Source of the DNA: Methanoculleus oceani
GTDB lineage: Archaea > Halobacteriota > Methanomicrobia > Methanomicrobiales > Methanoculleaceae
Reading direction: 5' to 3'
Assembly: GCF_023702065.1 (NCBI RefSeq)
Contig: NZ_QFDM01000003.1
Location: 124,001 to 188,000, forward strand
Length of the DNA stretch: 64,000 bases
Below are positions 44,337-53,376 of this stretch, piece by piece. The position numbers were made by a program, and so were the translations under genes. Under the pieces are notes generated by a model. It searched no databases. It had not been told where the DNA came from and saw only the letters and a list, made by a program, of their open reading frames with translations. Positions within the stretch are counted from its first letter, which is position 1, and the number at the start of each line of letters is the position of its first letter.

Positions 44337-44906
44337 TCAGAAGAACCCCGTCCCGACCGCCATAAGCGCCAGCGTCACGCACGCCCCCACCTGAACCGCC
44401 ACGTTGTCGTCGAGCGGGAAGCAGGCCTCGATGACGCCGGCGACCCCCGCCACAACCGCGGCCGCCCACCAGGGGATCAGAAAGGAGAGGGCAAGCGCGG
44501 CCGCCACCGCCCCGGCAACCGTCCCCTCGAGCGATTTGCTGCCGACGAGGGTGTGCCGCCCAAAGCGCAGCCCGACAACGGTCGCGACGCTGTCGAGCAC
44601 CCCGACCGTGACGAGGCCGACCGCGGTATACTCGCGGCCGAAGACCGCGAGGCAGAAGAGCGCCCCGGCGGCGTAGGCGATCCCGCCCTTGAGCGGCACC
44701 TTCCCGGTGCGCTCCGACTCGTCCATCACCCGCGAGAGGACCGGGACGTCGTAGCCGCGGGTGAAGGCGTCGCAGACGAGGAACTGGAGGACGAGCGCGG
44801 CGCTCACGAAGATGAACGCCCAACGGTCGTCCAGGCGGAGGATCACCGCCGCCCCGAGGACACCCATGAGCAGGTGGACCGTCTGGCGGAACGTCTCGCC
44901 CATCAC
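44337..44906 (-). CDS. diacylglycerol/polyprenol kinase family protein
   Basis: 189 residues, mostly membrane helices. The CTP-type lipid kinase (SEC59/DGK1-like) motif appears as GVLDSVATVVGLRFGRHTLVGSKSLEGTVAG and IEACFPLDDNVAV. It would phosphorylate a polyprenol or archaeal lipid alcohol with CTP to recycle the glycan carrier. It has no neighbours in the same operon. The start at 44906 gives a conserved HLLMG segment near residue 11. Confidence 0.78.
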   Translation of the reverse strand: MMGETFRQTVHLLMGVLGAAVILRLDDRWAFIFVSAALVLQFLVCDAFTRGYDVPVLSRVMDESERTGKVPLKGGIAYAAGALFCLAVFGREYTAVGLVTVGVLDSVATVVGLRFGRHTLVGSKSLEGTVAGAVAAALALSFLIPWWAAAVVAGVAGVIEACFPLDDNVAVQVGACVTLALMAVGTGFF

Positions 44907-45036
44907 ACCGGAATGGCGGCCCCGAGTGATAAAGCATCGTACGGGCGCTCCTCCACGATGAGTGCCGGTCGAATGCCCGGGGAGCAGTCACCTTAAAGTA
45001 GTCTCCTTCCATCCAACACCCCTGAGGGAGAAGAAG

Positions 45037-45804
45037 ATGGCAGAGATACGAAAGTATGTCAACCCCCCCGCCGCCGAAGTGATATGCGAGTTCCGGTTTC
45101 CCGAGGACATCCCCTGGGACCTGACCTACCCCGGCATCCTGTACGGTCACCTGAAGGATGCCTACCCGAAGAGAGACCAGCGCTACGTGCGCGAGGTGGT
45201 CATGCTCCTCGGCCCGGAGGGGCTCCGCGAGGAGCTCCTGGTCGGCGAACGGTCGGTCTTCCTCGCCGAGGACGAGGGCTGTGCGGTCCAGGTCGGGCCC
45301 CGCCTCCTCTCGGTGAGCTGCCAGAAGCCGTACGTCCACTGGGAGGCCTTCTCGGAGCGGATCCACGGTGCGTTCGACCGGTTCCGGGAGGTCATCAGCG
45401 CCGATGCCATCGGCACCATGAACCTCCGCTACGTCAACCTCATCGAGATCCCCGAAGCTGAAGTGACGCTCTCGGACTACTTTGCTTTCTACCCCACCCT
45501 CCCGCCGGAACTCCCGCGGGTGCCGGCGGGGTTCATCACCGGGTGCGAGTTCGCGTTCCACGACAACCGCGACAACTGCCGGGTGGAACTTACCGACGCC
45601 GTGCCGGAGTCGACGGAGAACAACGCGTTCCTCTTGAACATCGACTACTTCCTGTCGGAGGAGAAGAGCATCCCGATCGATGGGGTGGCCGACTGGCTGG
45701 AGATCGCCCACACCCACGTGCGGGATATCTTCGAGGCCTGCATCAAGGACACTCTCCGCGACCTCTTCACCATCCGGGAGGAGACGACGGTGGCGGCACG
45801 GTGA
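45037..45804 (+). CDS. TIGR04255-family protein
   Basis: 255 residues from MAEIRKYVNPPAAEVICEFRFPED (GAGGGAGAAG ribosome site before the ATG at 45037). The N-terminal block and MNLRYVNLIEIPEAE match the sporadically distributed TIGR04255 family, sometimes near toxin-antitoxin or defence genes; its function is unknown. The next gene, malQ, is 90 bp downstream in the same direction and is probably unrelated. A longer frame upstream is not conserved. Confidence 0.75.
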   Translation: MAEIRKYVNPPAAEVICEFRFPEDIPWDLTYPGILYGHLKDAYPKRDQRYVREVVMLLGPEGLREELLVGERSVFLAEDEGCAVQVGPRLLSVSCQKPYVHWEAFSERIHGAFDRFREVISADAIGTMNLRYVNLIEIPEAEVTLSDYFAFYPTLPPELPRVPAGFITGCEFAFHDNRDNCRVELTDAVPESTENNAFLLNIDYFLSEEKSIPIDGVADWLEIAHTHVRDIFEACIKDTLRDLFTIREETTVAAR

Positions 45805-45894
45805 GGCGGGGTCTCGCATGGGCGACGGCTACCGTCCGCGCCGGTACAGGACTATGGCCGGAGAGCCGAACCGTCCGATCCGGGGAGATGACGG

Positions 45895-47394
45895 ATGATC
45901 CAGACACGGGGAAGCGGCATACTCCTGCATATCACGTCCCTGCCGTCGGTGTACGGCATCGGGGACTTCGGCCCGTCGGCGTACCGGTTCGTCGAGGCGC
46001 TTGAGCGGGCCCGGCAGCACTACTGGCAGATCCTGCCGCTCAACCCGACACAGACCGGGTACGCAAACTCTCCTTATTCCAGCCCGTCGGCGTTTGCCAT
46101 GAACACGCTCCTTATCAGCCCGGAGATGCTCGTCCGGGAGGGGGTCCTCAGGAAGGACGACCTGGAGCCGGCGCCCGACTTTCCGGAGGAGCGGGTGGCG
46201 TACGAGGCGGCCGTCTGGTACCGGGAACGGCTCTTTTCGCTTGCTTACGAGCGATTTCGTCACTCCGGGCCGGAGCGCGGGTATGAAACCTTCTGCGACG
46301 CGAGCGGGTGGTGGCTGGACGACCACGCGCTCTTCGTCGCGCTCAAAGACCGCTTCCACGGGCAGGAGTGGAGAGAGTGGCCGGAGGAGGTCCGGACCCG
46401 GCAGCCGGAGGCTCTCGACGAGATGCGCCGGAGCCTCGCCGATAAGGTCCTGAAGGAGCAGTACCTCCAGTACCTTGCCGCCCGGCAGTGGTCGGCCCTC
46501 CGCCGCTACTGCACCGGGCGGGGCATCCAGGTCATCGGCGACATCCCGATCTACGTCGCATACGACAGCGTCGACGTCTGGGCAAACCCCGGGATCTTCA
46601 AACTGGACGAAGACCTCCGCCCCACCGTGGTGGCGGGGGTGCCTCCCGATATGTTCAGCAAAACCGGGCAGCTCTGGGGGAACCCGGTCTACGACTGGCC
46701 CGTGCTCCGGGAACGGGGTTACGACTGGTGGACGAGCCGGATCGCCCGGTCCGGCGAGCTCTACGACCTCTTCCGGATCGACCACTTCCGGGCGTTCGCC
46801 GACTACTACGAGGTCCCCGCGGGCGATGCGACGGCCGAGCACGGCACCTGGGTCGACGGGCCGGGAGCGGAGTTCTTCGAGGCGCTCTCCCGGCGGTTCC
46901 CCTGCTTCGCCATCGTCGCCGAGGACCTGGGGGCGAACACCCCGGCGGTCCAGGGGCTTCTCGACCGGTTCGGGTTCCCGGGGATGAAGATCCTGCTCTT
47001 CGCGTTCGGGGAGGGGATCGCAAGAACCCCCCATATCCCCCACAACTACGACCCTAACCTCCTCTGCTACACGGGAACGCACGACAACAACACGGCGAGG
47101 GGGTGGTTTGAGGAGGAGGCGTCGGAGGAGGATAAGGAGAGGTTCTTCGCCTACGTCGGGCGGGAGGTGGCGGCGGGCGAGGTCCACCGGGAACTCGTCC
47201 TTCTCGCGATGAGATCGGTTGCCCGGGCATGCATCATCCCCATGCAGGATCTCCTCGGCCTCGGCGCCGCGGCGCGGATGAACTATCCCTCGACCACCGA
47301 CGGGAACTGGGAGTGGCGGATGACGCCGGGGGAGCTTGCCGGTGCCCCGTTCGACTGGCTCGCGAGGCTCACGGAACTCTCCGGGCGGGGATGA
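45895..47394 (+). CDS. malQ: 4-alpha-glucanotransferase (GH77)
   Basis: 499 residues. RGSGILLHITSLPSVYGIGDFGP opens a GH77 enzyme; catalytic residues are seen in FRIDHFRAFADYYEVP (nucleophile Asp), AIVAEDLG (acid/base Glu) and CYTGTHDNNTARGWF (stabilising Asp). Moves maltooligosaccharide units in glycogen metabolism. The ATG is preceded by GGGGAGATGACGG. Methanogens of this group store glycogen. It is the only glycogen gene in the window. Confidence 0.95.
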   Translation: MIQTRGSGILLHITSLPSVYGIGDFGPSAYRFVEALERARQHYWQILPLNPTQTGYANSPYSSPSAFAMNTLLISPEMLVREGVLRKDDLEPAPDFPEERVAYEAAVWYRERLFSLAYERFRHSGPERGYETFCDASGWWLDDHALFVALKDRFHGQEWREWPEEVRTRQPEALDEMRRSLADKVLKEQYLQYLAARQWSALRRYCTGRGIQVIGDIPIYVAYDSVDVWANPGIFKLDEDLRPTVVAGVPPDMFSKTGQLWGNPVYDWPVLRERGYDWWTSRIARSGELYDLFRIDHFRAFADYYEVPAGDATAEHGTWVDGPGAEFFEALSRRFPCFAIVAEDLGANTPAVQGLLDRFGFPGMKILLFAFGEGIARTPHIPHNYDPNLLCYTGTHDNNTARGWFEEEASEEDKERFFAYVGREVAAGEVHRELVLLAMRSVARACIIPMQDLLGLGAAARMNYPSTTDGNWEWRMTPGELAGAPFDWLARLTELSGRG

Positions 47395-47395
47395 A

Positions 47396-47593
47396 TCAGT
47401 ACCTGGCGGTCAGGACCTCGAGTTCTTCCCTGACGGTCCGGCGGACCATCTCCTCGATGGCGGTGTAGTCCCGCTTCGCTTTCTCGTGCTTTCCGATCAT
47501 CTCTTCCATCTGCATGATCCCGAGGGAGAGGTTCTTCCCGTACTTCAGGGCGACCTCCAGCGCCCCCTCGTCGATCCTGACGACTCTCGACAT
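47396..47593 (-). CDS. small putative ribbon-helix-helix protein
   Basis: 65 residues. SRVVRIDEGALEVALKYG resembles the strand-helix start of ribbon-helix-helix DNA-binding proteins; the rest is charged helix and the family was not recognised. It is convergent with malQ, the ends nearly touching. A remarkable set of phased heptamers lies just upstream, and a TATA-like AGTTAAATCC is about 25 bp before the ATG. The obvious hypothesis is an autoregulatory DNA-binding protein; this is inferred from context. Confidence 0.6.
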   Translation of the reverse strand: MSRVVRIDEGALEVALKYGKNLSLGIMQMEEMIGKHEKAKRDYTAIEEMVRRTVREELEVLTARY

Positions 47594-47623
47594 ATAAGGA
47601 TGTTTTCCGGGCCCGGATTTAAC

Positions 47624-47703
47624 TGTTACAGTTTTGTTACAGGGGAGTGGCGGTTGTTACAAAAATGTAACAATGCCGGAGAGGATGTAACATTTGTGTT
47701 ACA
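47624..47703. promoter_or_regulatory. phased TGTTACA operator array
   Basis: Six heptamers: TGTTACA at 47624 and 47635; TGTTACA 47655 with TGTAACA 47666; TGTAACA 47686 with TGTTACA 47697. Every pair has a 4-nt spacer, and starts are 11, 20, 11, 20 and 11 bp apart, so three 18-bp sites repeat at 31 bp (three helical turns). The middle site is a perfect palindrome TTGTTACA-AAAA-TGTAACAA. Confidence 0.8.
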
Positions 47704-47764
47704 GAAGCGATCGCCAGGACCTCCGGGCGGGGATCCCGGGAACCCGCAGATGCGAAATCCCCGG

Positions 47765-48511
47765 CTACTTCACCCCTGCCTGCCGGGCCACGCCCCGGGC
47801 GGCCGCTGCGACTTCCTCCGGGTCACCGAGGTAATAGTGCTTCACGGCCTTCAGATCCCCGTCCAGTTCGTAGACGAGCGGGTAGCCGGTGGGGATGTTC
47901 AAGCCCGCGATCTCGTCGTCCGGGACCCCGTCCAGGTGTTTGACCAGGGCCCGGAGACTGTTTCCGTGGGCGGATACCAGGACGGGTTTGCCCTGGCGGA
48001 GATCTGCTGTGATGTGACTCTCCCAGTAGGGGAGCACCCGCTCGAGCGTGTCGTGCAGGGATTCGGTCGCGGGTAGGCTCTCCGGGTCCAGGTCCGCGTA
48101 GCGGGGGTCGAACCGCGGGTGTCCCGGATCGTCCCGCGAGAGCGGCGGCGGCCGCACGTCATATGCCCGGCGCCAGAGGTGCACCTGCTCCGCGCCGTAT
48201 TTCGCGGCGGTCTCCTGTTTGTTCAGGCCCTGCAGGGCGCCGTAACTCTTCTCGTTCAGCCGCCACGACCTGTGCACCGGGACGTACATGAGGTCGAGGT
48301 CGTCCATGACGATCCAGAGCGTCCGGATGGCCCGCTTCAGGACGGAGGTGTAGGCGACGCGGAACGTAAACCCGCCGTCGCTGAGGAGTTGGGCCGCCCG
48401 GTGGGCCTCTTCTATGCCGCGGGGCGAGAGATCCACATCGGTCCAGCCCGTGAACCGGTTCTCCCTGTTCCAGAGGCTCTCCCCGTGCCGCAAAAGGATC
48501 AACGCTACCAT
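47765..48511 (-). CDS. gpmA: 2,3-bisphosphoglycerate-dependent phosphoglycerate mutase
   Basis: 248 residues, the standard dPGM length, from the ATG at 48511 (GGGAGACGAG ribosome site). The phosphohistidine motif is [10 protein letters not shown] (His9), with [28 protein letters not shown] and the second His in [12 protein letters not shown]. Glycolysis and gluconeogenesis. A longer frame to 48682 has non-conserved residues. It is cofactor-dependent, whereas most methanogens use the independent ApgM type, so this gene is probably acquired from Bacteria. Confidence 0.94.
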   Translation of the reverse strand: MVALILLRHGESLWNRENRFTGWTDVDLSPRGIEEAHRAAQLLSDGGFTFRVAYTSVLKRAIRTLWIVMDDLDLMYVPVHRSWRLNEKSYGALQGLNKQETAAKYGAEQVHLWRRAYDVRPPPLSRDDPGHPRFDPRYADLDPESLPATESLHDTLERVLPYWESHITADLRQGKPVLVSAHGNSLRALVKHLDGVPDDEIAGLNIPTGYPLVYELDGDLKAVKHYYLGDPEEVAAAARGVARQAGVK

Positions 48512-48758
48512 CGCACTCGTCTCCCGTACCCGGTATGGTCCCCTCTCCCGGATAAATGCCATGCACGCACCGGGGTTCTCCTGCAGGAGCGGTCGGAATG
48601 CCGGGAGGCCAAAGGAACCGCCCGTGCGGGGACGCGGGGGAACCTGAACCTCAATCACCCGTATAATCGTCGGGTTTGACAAACGGATGACGCATAGGTT
48701 CGATATTTTTCGTAGTCAACCATCAATTTATCTCTCATTCCCGCTCATATGCTGCTAT

Positions 48759-49970
48759 ATGGCACCGAACAGAAGAAGGAACAGGAACTACATCCTCGCG
48801 GTGGCATCGCTGCTCGTCATCGTCGTGGCGTGCATCGTCGCCGCAGGATGTACGTCGACGCCCGGTGCGGCTGCCGGGCTCGCCGGGACGTCCTGGACGC
48901 TCGCGAGCCTCGCCGGTGAGGACGGCAGTATAACGCCGGTTCTCGACGACACGGCCGTCACGGCCGCCTTCAGCGTTGACGGCAGGGTCGGCGGGTCGGC
49001 CGGGTGCAACCACTACAGCGCGGGCTACACCGCGGAGGGCGCGGACCTCACCATCGAACCGGCCGTAAGGACCGAGATGTACTGCATCGACCCGCCCGGC
49101 GTCATGGACCAGGAGGATCGCTACCTCGCACTGCTCACCGAGGTCGCCTCCTACCGGGTGGAAGACGACCTGTTGATCCTCGCCGACCGCGACGGTGCCG
49201 ACCTGCTGATCTTCGAGCAGGTCGTCCGGACGCCCAACCTCCCGCTCGTCGGGACGGAGTGGGTGCTTGAGTCCTACAGCACCGGGGGAGACGCAATCTC
49301 TTCGCTCGTCGGCGGCACGACGATCACCGCGCAGTTCGCGGCCGACGGGACCGTCACCGGGAACTCCGGGTGCAACCACTACGGCGGGGAGTACGGCCTT
49401 GACGGAACGAAACTCTCGGTCTCCTCGCTCTACAGCACCCTGATGTACTGCACCGACCCGGGTGTCATGGAGCAGGAGGCGAGGTACATGAGTCTCCTTG
49501 GAAACGTCTCCTCCTACCGGGTGGAGAGCAACCGCCTGACCCTCACGGACGAGACGGGCACCGACCTGCTCGTCTTCGTGCAGGCACGGGAGGTGCCGCC
49601 GGCACCGCTCGCCGGGACCTCATGGACGCTTGAGTCCTACAGCCTGAACGGAGAGACGGTCTCCTCGGTGATCGTCGGAACAACGATCACGGCGGAGTTC
49701 TCACCGGACGGAAACGTCACCGGCAGTGGCGGGTGCAACAGTTACGGGGCCGGCTACAAGGTCGACGGCATGAGCCTCTCGGTCTCCTCGCTCTACAGCA
49801 CGAAGATGAACTGCAACAAGCCCGAGGGCCTCATGGAACAGGAGAACAGGTACTTCAACCTTCTTACGGCGGCAACAGGCTACCGCATCGAAGGAGACCG
49901 GCTCGACCTTCTCGATGAGGACGGAACGGGCCTGCTCTCCTACCGGGCGGAGCGCGGGGATCGGTCCTGA
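48759..49970 (+). CDS. triple META (HslJ-like) domain lipoprotein
   Basis: 403 residues. Signal YILAVASLLVIVVACIVAAGCTSTPG with lipobox AAGC near residue 30, then three META domains of about 115 residues, each with the hallmark GTxWxLxS, GxSGCNxY and (D/E)xxYxxLL pattern: AGTSWTLASL/AGCNHYSAGYT, GTEWVLESYS/SGCNHYGGEYG and AGTSWTLESYS/GGCNSYGAGYK. Each also has a MYC/MNC Cys, forming a likely disulfide. Surface protein of unknown role; META proteins in bacteria are heat-shock or motility linked. The ATG at 48759 is near a TATA-like CAATTTATC (48723-48731). Confidence 0.82.
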   Translation: MAPNRRRNRNYILAVASLLVIVVACIVAAGCTSTPGAAAGLAGTSWTLASLAGEDGSITPVLDDTAVTAAFSVDGRVGGSAGCNHYSAGYTAEGADLTIEPAVRTEMYCIDPPGVMDQEDRYLALLTEVASYRVEDDLLILADRDGADLLIFEQVVRTPNLPLVGTEWVLESYSTGGDAISSLVGGTTITAQFAADGTVTGNSGCNHYGGEYGLDGTKLSVSSLYSTLMYCTDPGVMEQEARYMSLLGNVSSYRVESNRLTLTDETGTDLLVFVQAREVPPAPLAGTSWTLESYSLNGETVSSVIVGTTITAEFSPDGNVTGSGGCNSYGAGYKVDGMSLSVSSLYSTKMNCNKPEGLMEQENRYFNLLTAATGYRIEGDRLDLLDEDGTGLLSYRAERGDRS

Positions 49971-50203
49971 TCGATCCTTCGTTTCCGGCAACGAGGGGTC
50001 GGTCGGAAGAAGCCGGGCCCTGCTCGATTTTTCTCATTTTACCGCATCCGGGCGCCCATCTCTCCCGGCGGGGCCGGCTCGGGACAGCGGCAGCGGATCG
50101 ACGCCGCTTCCTTCCATGCCTCAGGGAGAGGGCGATCGAGCGAATCTCGATGTAAATGGGGTAGTTTTTCTTCTCTCGCCCCCTACGCCTACCCGTGGTA
50201 ACG

Positions 50204-51055
50204 ATGGGGAGAGACGGGCACAACACACTCGCGAAGGCCGCGTTCCTGATCATCGTGGCGGCATGCCTCGTCTCGGTCGGCTACTCCGGCGGGACGGGTA
50301 TGCCCCCCGACGATGCCGGCCGGGTTGCCGAACCGCTTGCGGGGACGGCGTGGAACCTGATCGCGTTCCGTGCCGATAACGGCTCCGTCATCGCGTCCCA
50401 GAACGGGGCGGAGCCGCTCATCATCTTCGGCGAGAGCGGCACGCTCACGGGGTCTGCCGGGTGCAACCTCTACTCCGCCACCTACCGGATCAACGGTTCC
50501 GCCATCTCGGTGGAGCCGGTCGTCGCCACCGCGGCATACCCCGCATCGGAACAGGGGCTCTCGCAGCAGGAGAGCAGGTACCGGGAACTCCTCGTTGCGG
50601 CTGCCTCATACCGGGTCGAGGGCGACGAACTGGTGATCTCCGGACCGTCAGGTAAAGAACTGCTCGTCTTTCTGCGGGCGGAGCAGCCCGAGAGCGTGCC
50701 GCTACTCGCGACGACATGGCAACTGACCCGCTACACCACCGGCGGCGGCAGCGCCGTCGCATCCCCGATCCCGGGCACGAACGTCACCCTGGCGTTCGAT
50801 CCCGACGGCACGCTCTCCGGATCCGCCGGGTGCAACGCCTACTCGGCCCCCTACCGGGTCAACGAGACGGGGATCGCCGTGGAGCGGGTCATCGCGACGA
50901 AGGCCTCCTGCTCCGAACCGGCAGGGATCATGGAGCAGGAGGGTGCCTACCTGGACCTGCTCCGGTCGGCGGCGGGCTACCGGATCGTCGGGGGTACGCT
51001 CGCGGTCATCGACGGCAACGGCAGGGCGATCCTCTTCTATAAGGCGGAGCCGTAA
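50204..51055 (+). CDS. double META-domain exported protein
   Basis: 283 residues. A signal helix (AAFLIIVAACLVSVGY) with VAAC, a possible lipobox, is followed by two META domains (AGTAWNLIAF/AGCNLYSATYR and ATTWQLTRYT/AGCNAYSAPYR) closely related to those of the preceding gene. A GTG at 50195 is the alternative start. The pair likely arose by duplication and loss of one domain. The 230-bp gap suggests a separate promoter. Confidence 0.78.
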   Translation: MGRDGHNTLAKAAFLIIVAACLVSVGYSGGTGMPPDDAGRVAEPLAGTAWNLIAFRADNGSVIASQNGAEPLIIFGESGTLTGSAGCNLYSATYRINGSAISVEPVVATAAYPASEQGLSQQESRYRELLVAAASYRVEGDELVISGPSGKELLVFLRAEQPESVPLLATTWQLTRYTTGGGSAVASPIPGTNVTLAFDPDGTLSGSAGCNAYSAPYRVNETGIAVERVIATKASCSEPAGIMEQEGAYLDLLRSAAGYRIVGGTLAVIDGNGRAILFYKAEP

Positions 51056-51087
51056 GGAGGAGGGGCCTTCCCGGACCCCAAAAAGAG

Positions 51088-51483
51088 TTACGCCGCCGGG
51101 AGGGAGGAGTGCATCTGGGCAAAGACCCATGCATGGCCCGTCCCGCGGAGCACCGCCGTCAGCCGCCCGTTCAGGGTCTGCGGGGCACCGTCGGCGACGA
51201 CGCGGCAGGCCATGTCGGCCATGACCCAGGCGACCGTCCCTTCGGCACCGATACGGACGTCGGAGAACTCAAGCGCGATCGTCTCCGCCCGCGCAAAGTC
51301 GCGCTCAAGGTGCCGGCGATATGCCTCCTTCCCGATCACCTTCTCATCGGCGCCGGTCCAAAAACCCCGGAAATCGGGATCGGTGAGCGCCATTATGCCG
51401 TCGACGTCTTTCCCTGCCATAGCCTCCGCCATCCGCCGGAGCACCGCCATGATCTGGTCCCGTGTCTGTTCGCTGACTCGCAT
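51088..51483 (-). CDS. NTF2-like (SnoaL/DUF4440-type) protein
   Basis: 131 residues with the cone-shaped NTF2 fold pattern: a long first helix (QTRDQIMAVLRRMAEAMAGKDVDGIMALTDPDFRGFWTG) and strands VRIGAEGTVAWVMADMACRVV and GRLTAVLRGTGHAWVFAQMHSSL. Members bind small molecules or add hydroxyls or sugars; no active site is identifiable. It is downstream of the MoeA fusion in the same direction with a 45-bp gap. Confidence 0.75.
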   Translation of the reverse strand: MRVSEQTRDQIMAVLRRMAEAMAGKDVDGIMALTDPDFRGFWTGADEKVIGKEAYRRHLERDFARAETIALEFSDVRIGAEGTVAWVMADMACRVVADGAPQTLNGRLTAVLRGTGHAWVFAQMHSSLPAA

Positions 51484-51528
51484 GAAGGGTACTCTCGCCG
51501 AAAGGCAGATGTTCTTTTCGCGTATGCG

Positions 51529-53358
51529 TCACGCGAGGTTCCGTCCCTTTCCTGCCGAACCGGGATACGCGCGGAACTCCGGCGATCGGGCGGCCCGGAT
51601 GAGGCTTGCGACACCGTCGTCCGCGGCAAGTTCCTGTCGGATCAGGAGATCGCACGACTCGTACCCGAGCGGGGTGAACCGGAGCCCTGCCTCCTCTGCC
51701 GTGCGGGCCGGGCAGACGCCTGCGTCTGCAAACCCGTTGCCGACGGCCGCGGCGACGGCACCGGGCGTCCGCACCTCGTGCTCGTATCCGGCAAGCCGGC
51801 CGGTATCGATACCCTGCCGGTCCAGCCACGCATCGAAGAAGACCCGCGCCGCCGTGCCTTTCGGGCGGTTGACGAACCGGAGCGACTCAAGGCTGCCTGC
51901 ATCGAGATCGCCGGCCGACGCGATCCCCAGTTCCGTCCGGGCAATCTGCACCCGCAGGAGGTCTACGTCCGGCAGGTACCGGAGCACCCGGTCGTTCCAG
52001 GCCGCTTCAGTCTCCGGGAGAGCGACCGAAGCCGCGTGGCAGGTCTTCGCCCTGACGGCCAGCACCCCCCCCATCGTCGAGGCGTTGCAGCAATGGAGCA
52101 GGTAGCCGGCATCCGAGAGGCGGTTTCCAAGCTCGTTGAGAGCGGGAATGCGCTCGCCGACACAGACAAGCGTGCGGGCGATCGAGGCCGACGGGACGGT
52201 GAGCCGGACGCGCACCTCTTCGCCCGCCTCGATCCCCTCACGAGCGGCAGGGATGTGAAGGTAGCCGTTTGCCCGGACCACCGCCATCTGGATGCCACCG
52301 CCCCGGGGATGGGGGGTCACCCAGCAGGTGCCGTCCACGCGCCCGACCGAGACCGGGACAAACTCGTCGAACCCGAGATCGGACGCCAGCCTCTTTGATA
52401 ACCGGACGGCCAGCTCCTCGCCCGGGAGCGGCGAGAGCCCCCACCACGCGAGGAGGTTCCCGGCAACCTCGCGGAGAACGGTCTGTGCGGCGACCGGATA
52501 TCCCGGCATTCCGAGGACCGGTTTGCCGCCGACGTTCGCGAGCAGCACCGGTTTTCCCGGCCGGACCGCGATGCCGTGGAAGACGATCTCCCCGAGCGCG
52601 CCGACGACGTCCCGGGCGAAGTCCCGGGTGCCGGCCGACGAGCCTGCCGAGAGGATGACGAGGTCGTTCTCAGCAACCGCCTTCTCTACCACCTCCCGGA
52701 TCATGTCCGGGTCGTCGGGAACGATTTCGTAGCGGCGGCAGGTCGCCCCTATCCGGGTGAGGTAGGCCTCCGCCATGAGGGTGTTGGTCTCGATTGTCTG
52801 GCCGGGCGCGGGCGCTACGCCGAGCGGCACGAGGTCACTCCCCGTCGGGACGATGCCGACCCGGACCGACCGCACCCGAACCCCGGTTATGCCGTAGGTC
52901 GCGAGCGCGCCGATATCGAACGGCCGGATACGGTGGCCTTTCGAGAGGACGAGTTCGCCGGCCCGGATATCCTCGCCGGCACGCCGGACGTGCTGTCCGG
53001 ATGCGGCGGACTTCCGGATCCGGGGTATGCCCTCTTCGTCCCAGGTATCCTCGATCATGACGACGGCATCAAACGACACAGGGAGCACCTCGCCGGTATT
53101 GATGCGGGCATACCCGGCAAGGGGCAGCGGCCGCTGGTCCTGCGCCCCGAGGGTATCCCCGCTCTTTACCGCGTAGCCATCGAACTTCGCGATGTCGGCC
53201 GTAGGAACGGAATACTCCGCGTACAGGGGCTCGGCCGTCACCCTGCCGACAGCCTGGCGCAGCGGCACGGTCTCGACATGGTCCCGGGGGGGAAACGCCT
53301 GCCGCATCGCCGCGAGCGCTTCCGGGAGCGGGGTGAGGTTCAGGTAACGGCGTGACAT
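51529..53358 (-). CDS. moeA: MoeA fused to PBP-like domain
   Basis: 609 residues. Residues 1-410 are MoeA (molybdenum insertion into adenylyl-molybdopterin): AKFDGYAVKSGDT, VVMIEDTWDEEG, VGIVPTGSDLVPLG and ILSAGSSAGTRDFARDVVG. Residues 415-609 form a substrate-binding-protein-like domain (ASIARTLVCVGERIPALNELGNRL, STMGGVLAVRAKTCHAA) like those in archaeal MoeA fusions, proposed to sense or bind molybdate or tungstate. It matches the molybdopterin demand of FdhA encoded nearby. TGGAGTCGG precedes the ATG. The upstream trmO region ends 18 bp earlier. Confidence 0.9.
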   Translation of the reverse strand: MSRRYLNLTPLPEALAAMRQAFPPRDHVETVPLRQAVGRVTAEPLYAEYSVPTADIAKFDGYAVKSGDTLGAQDQRPLPLAGYARINTGEVLPVSFDAVVMIEDTWDEEGIPRIRKSAASGQHVRRAGEDIRAGELVLSKGHRIRPFDIGALATYGITGVRVRSVRVGIVPTGSDLVPLGVAPAPGQTIETNTLMAEAYLTRIGATCRRYEIVPDDPDMIREVVEKAVAENDLVILSAGSSAGTRDFARDVVGALGEIVFHGIAVRPGKPVLLANVGGKPVLGMPGYPVAAQTVLREVAGNLLAWWGLSPLPGEELAVRLSKRLASDLGFDEFVPVSVGRVDGTCWVTPHPRGGGIQMAVVRANGYLHIPAAREGIEAGEEVRVRLTVPSASIARTLVCVGERIPALNELGNRLSDAGYLLHCCNASTMGGVLAVRAKTCHAASVALPETEAAWNDRVLRYLPDVDLLRVQIARTELGIASAGDLDAGSLESLRFVNRPKGTAARVFFDAWLDRQGIDTGRLAGYEHEVRTPGAVAAAVGNGFADAGVCPARTAEEAGLRFTPLGYESCDLLIRQELAADDGVASLIRAARSPEFRAYPGSAGKGRNLA

Positions 53359-53376
53359 GTTCCGACTCCAGTGTAA

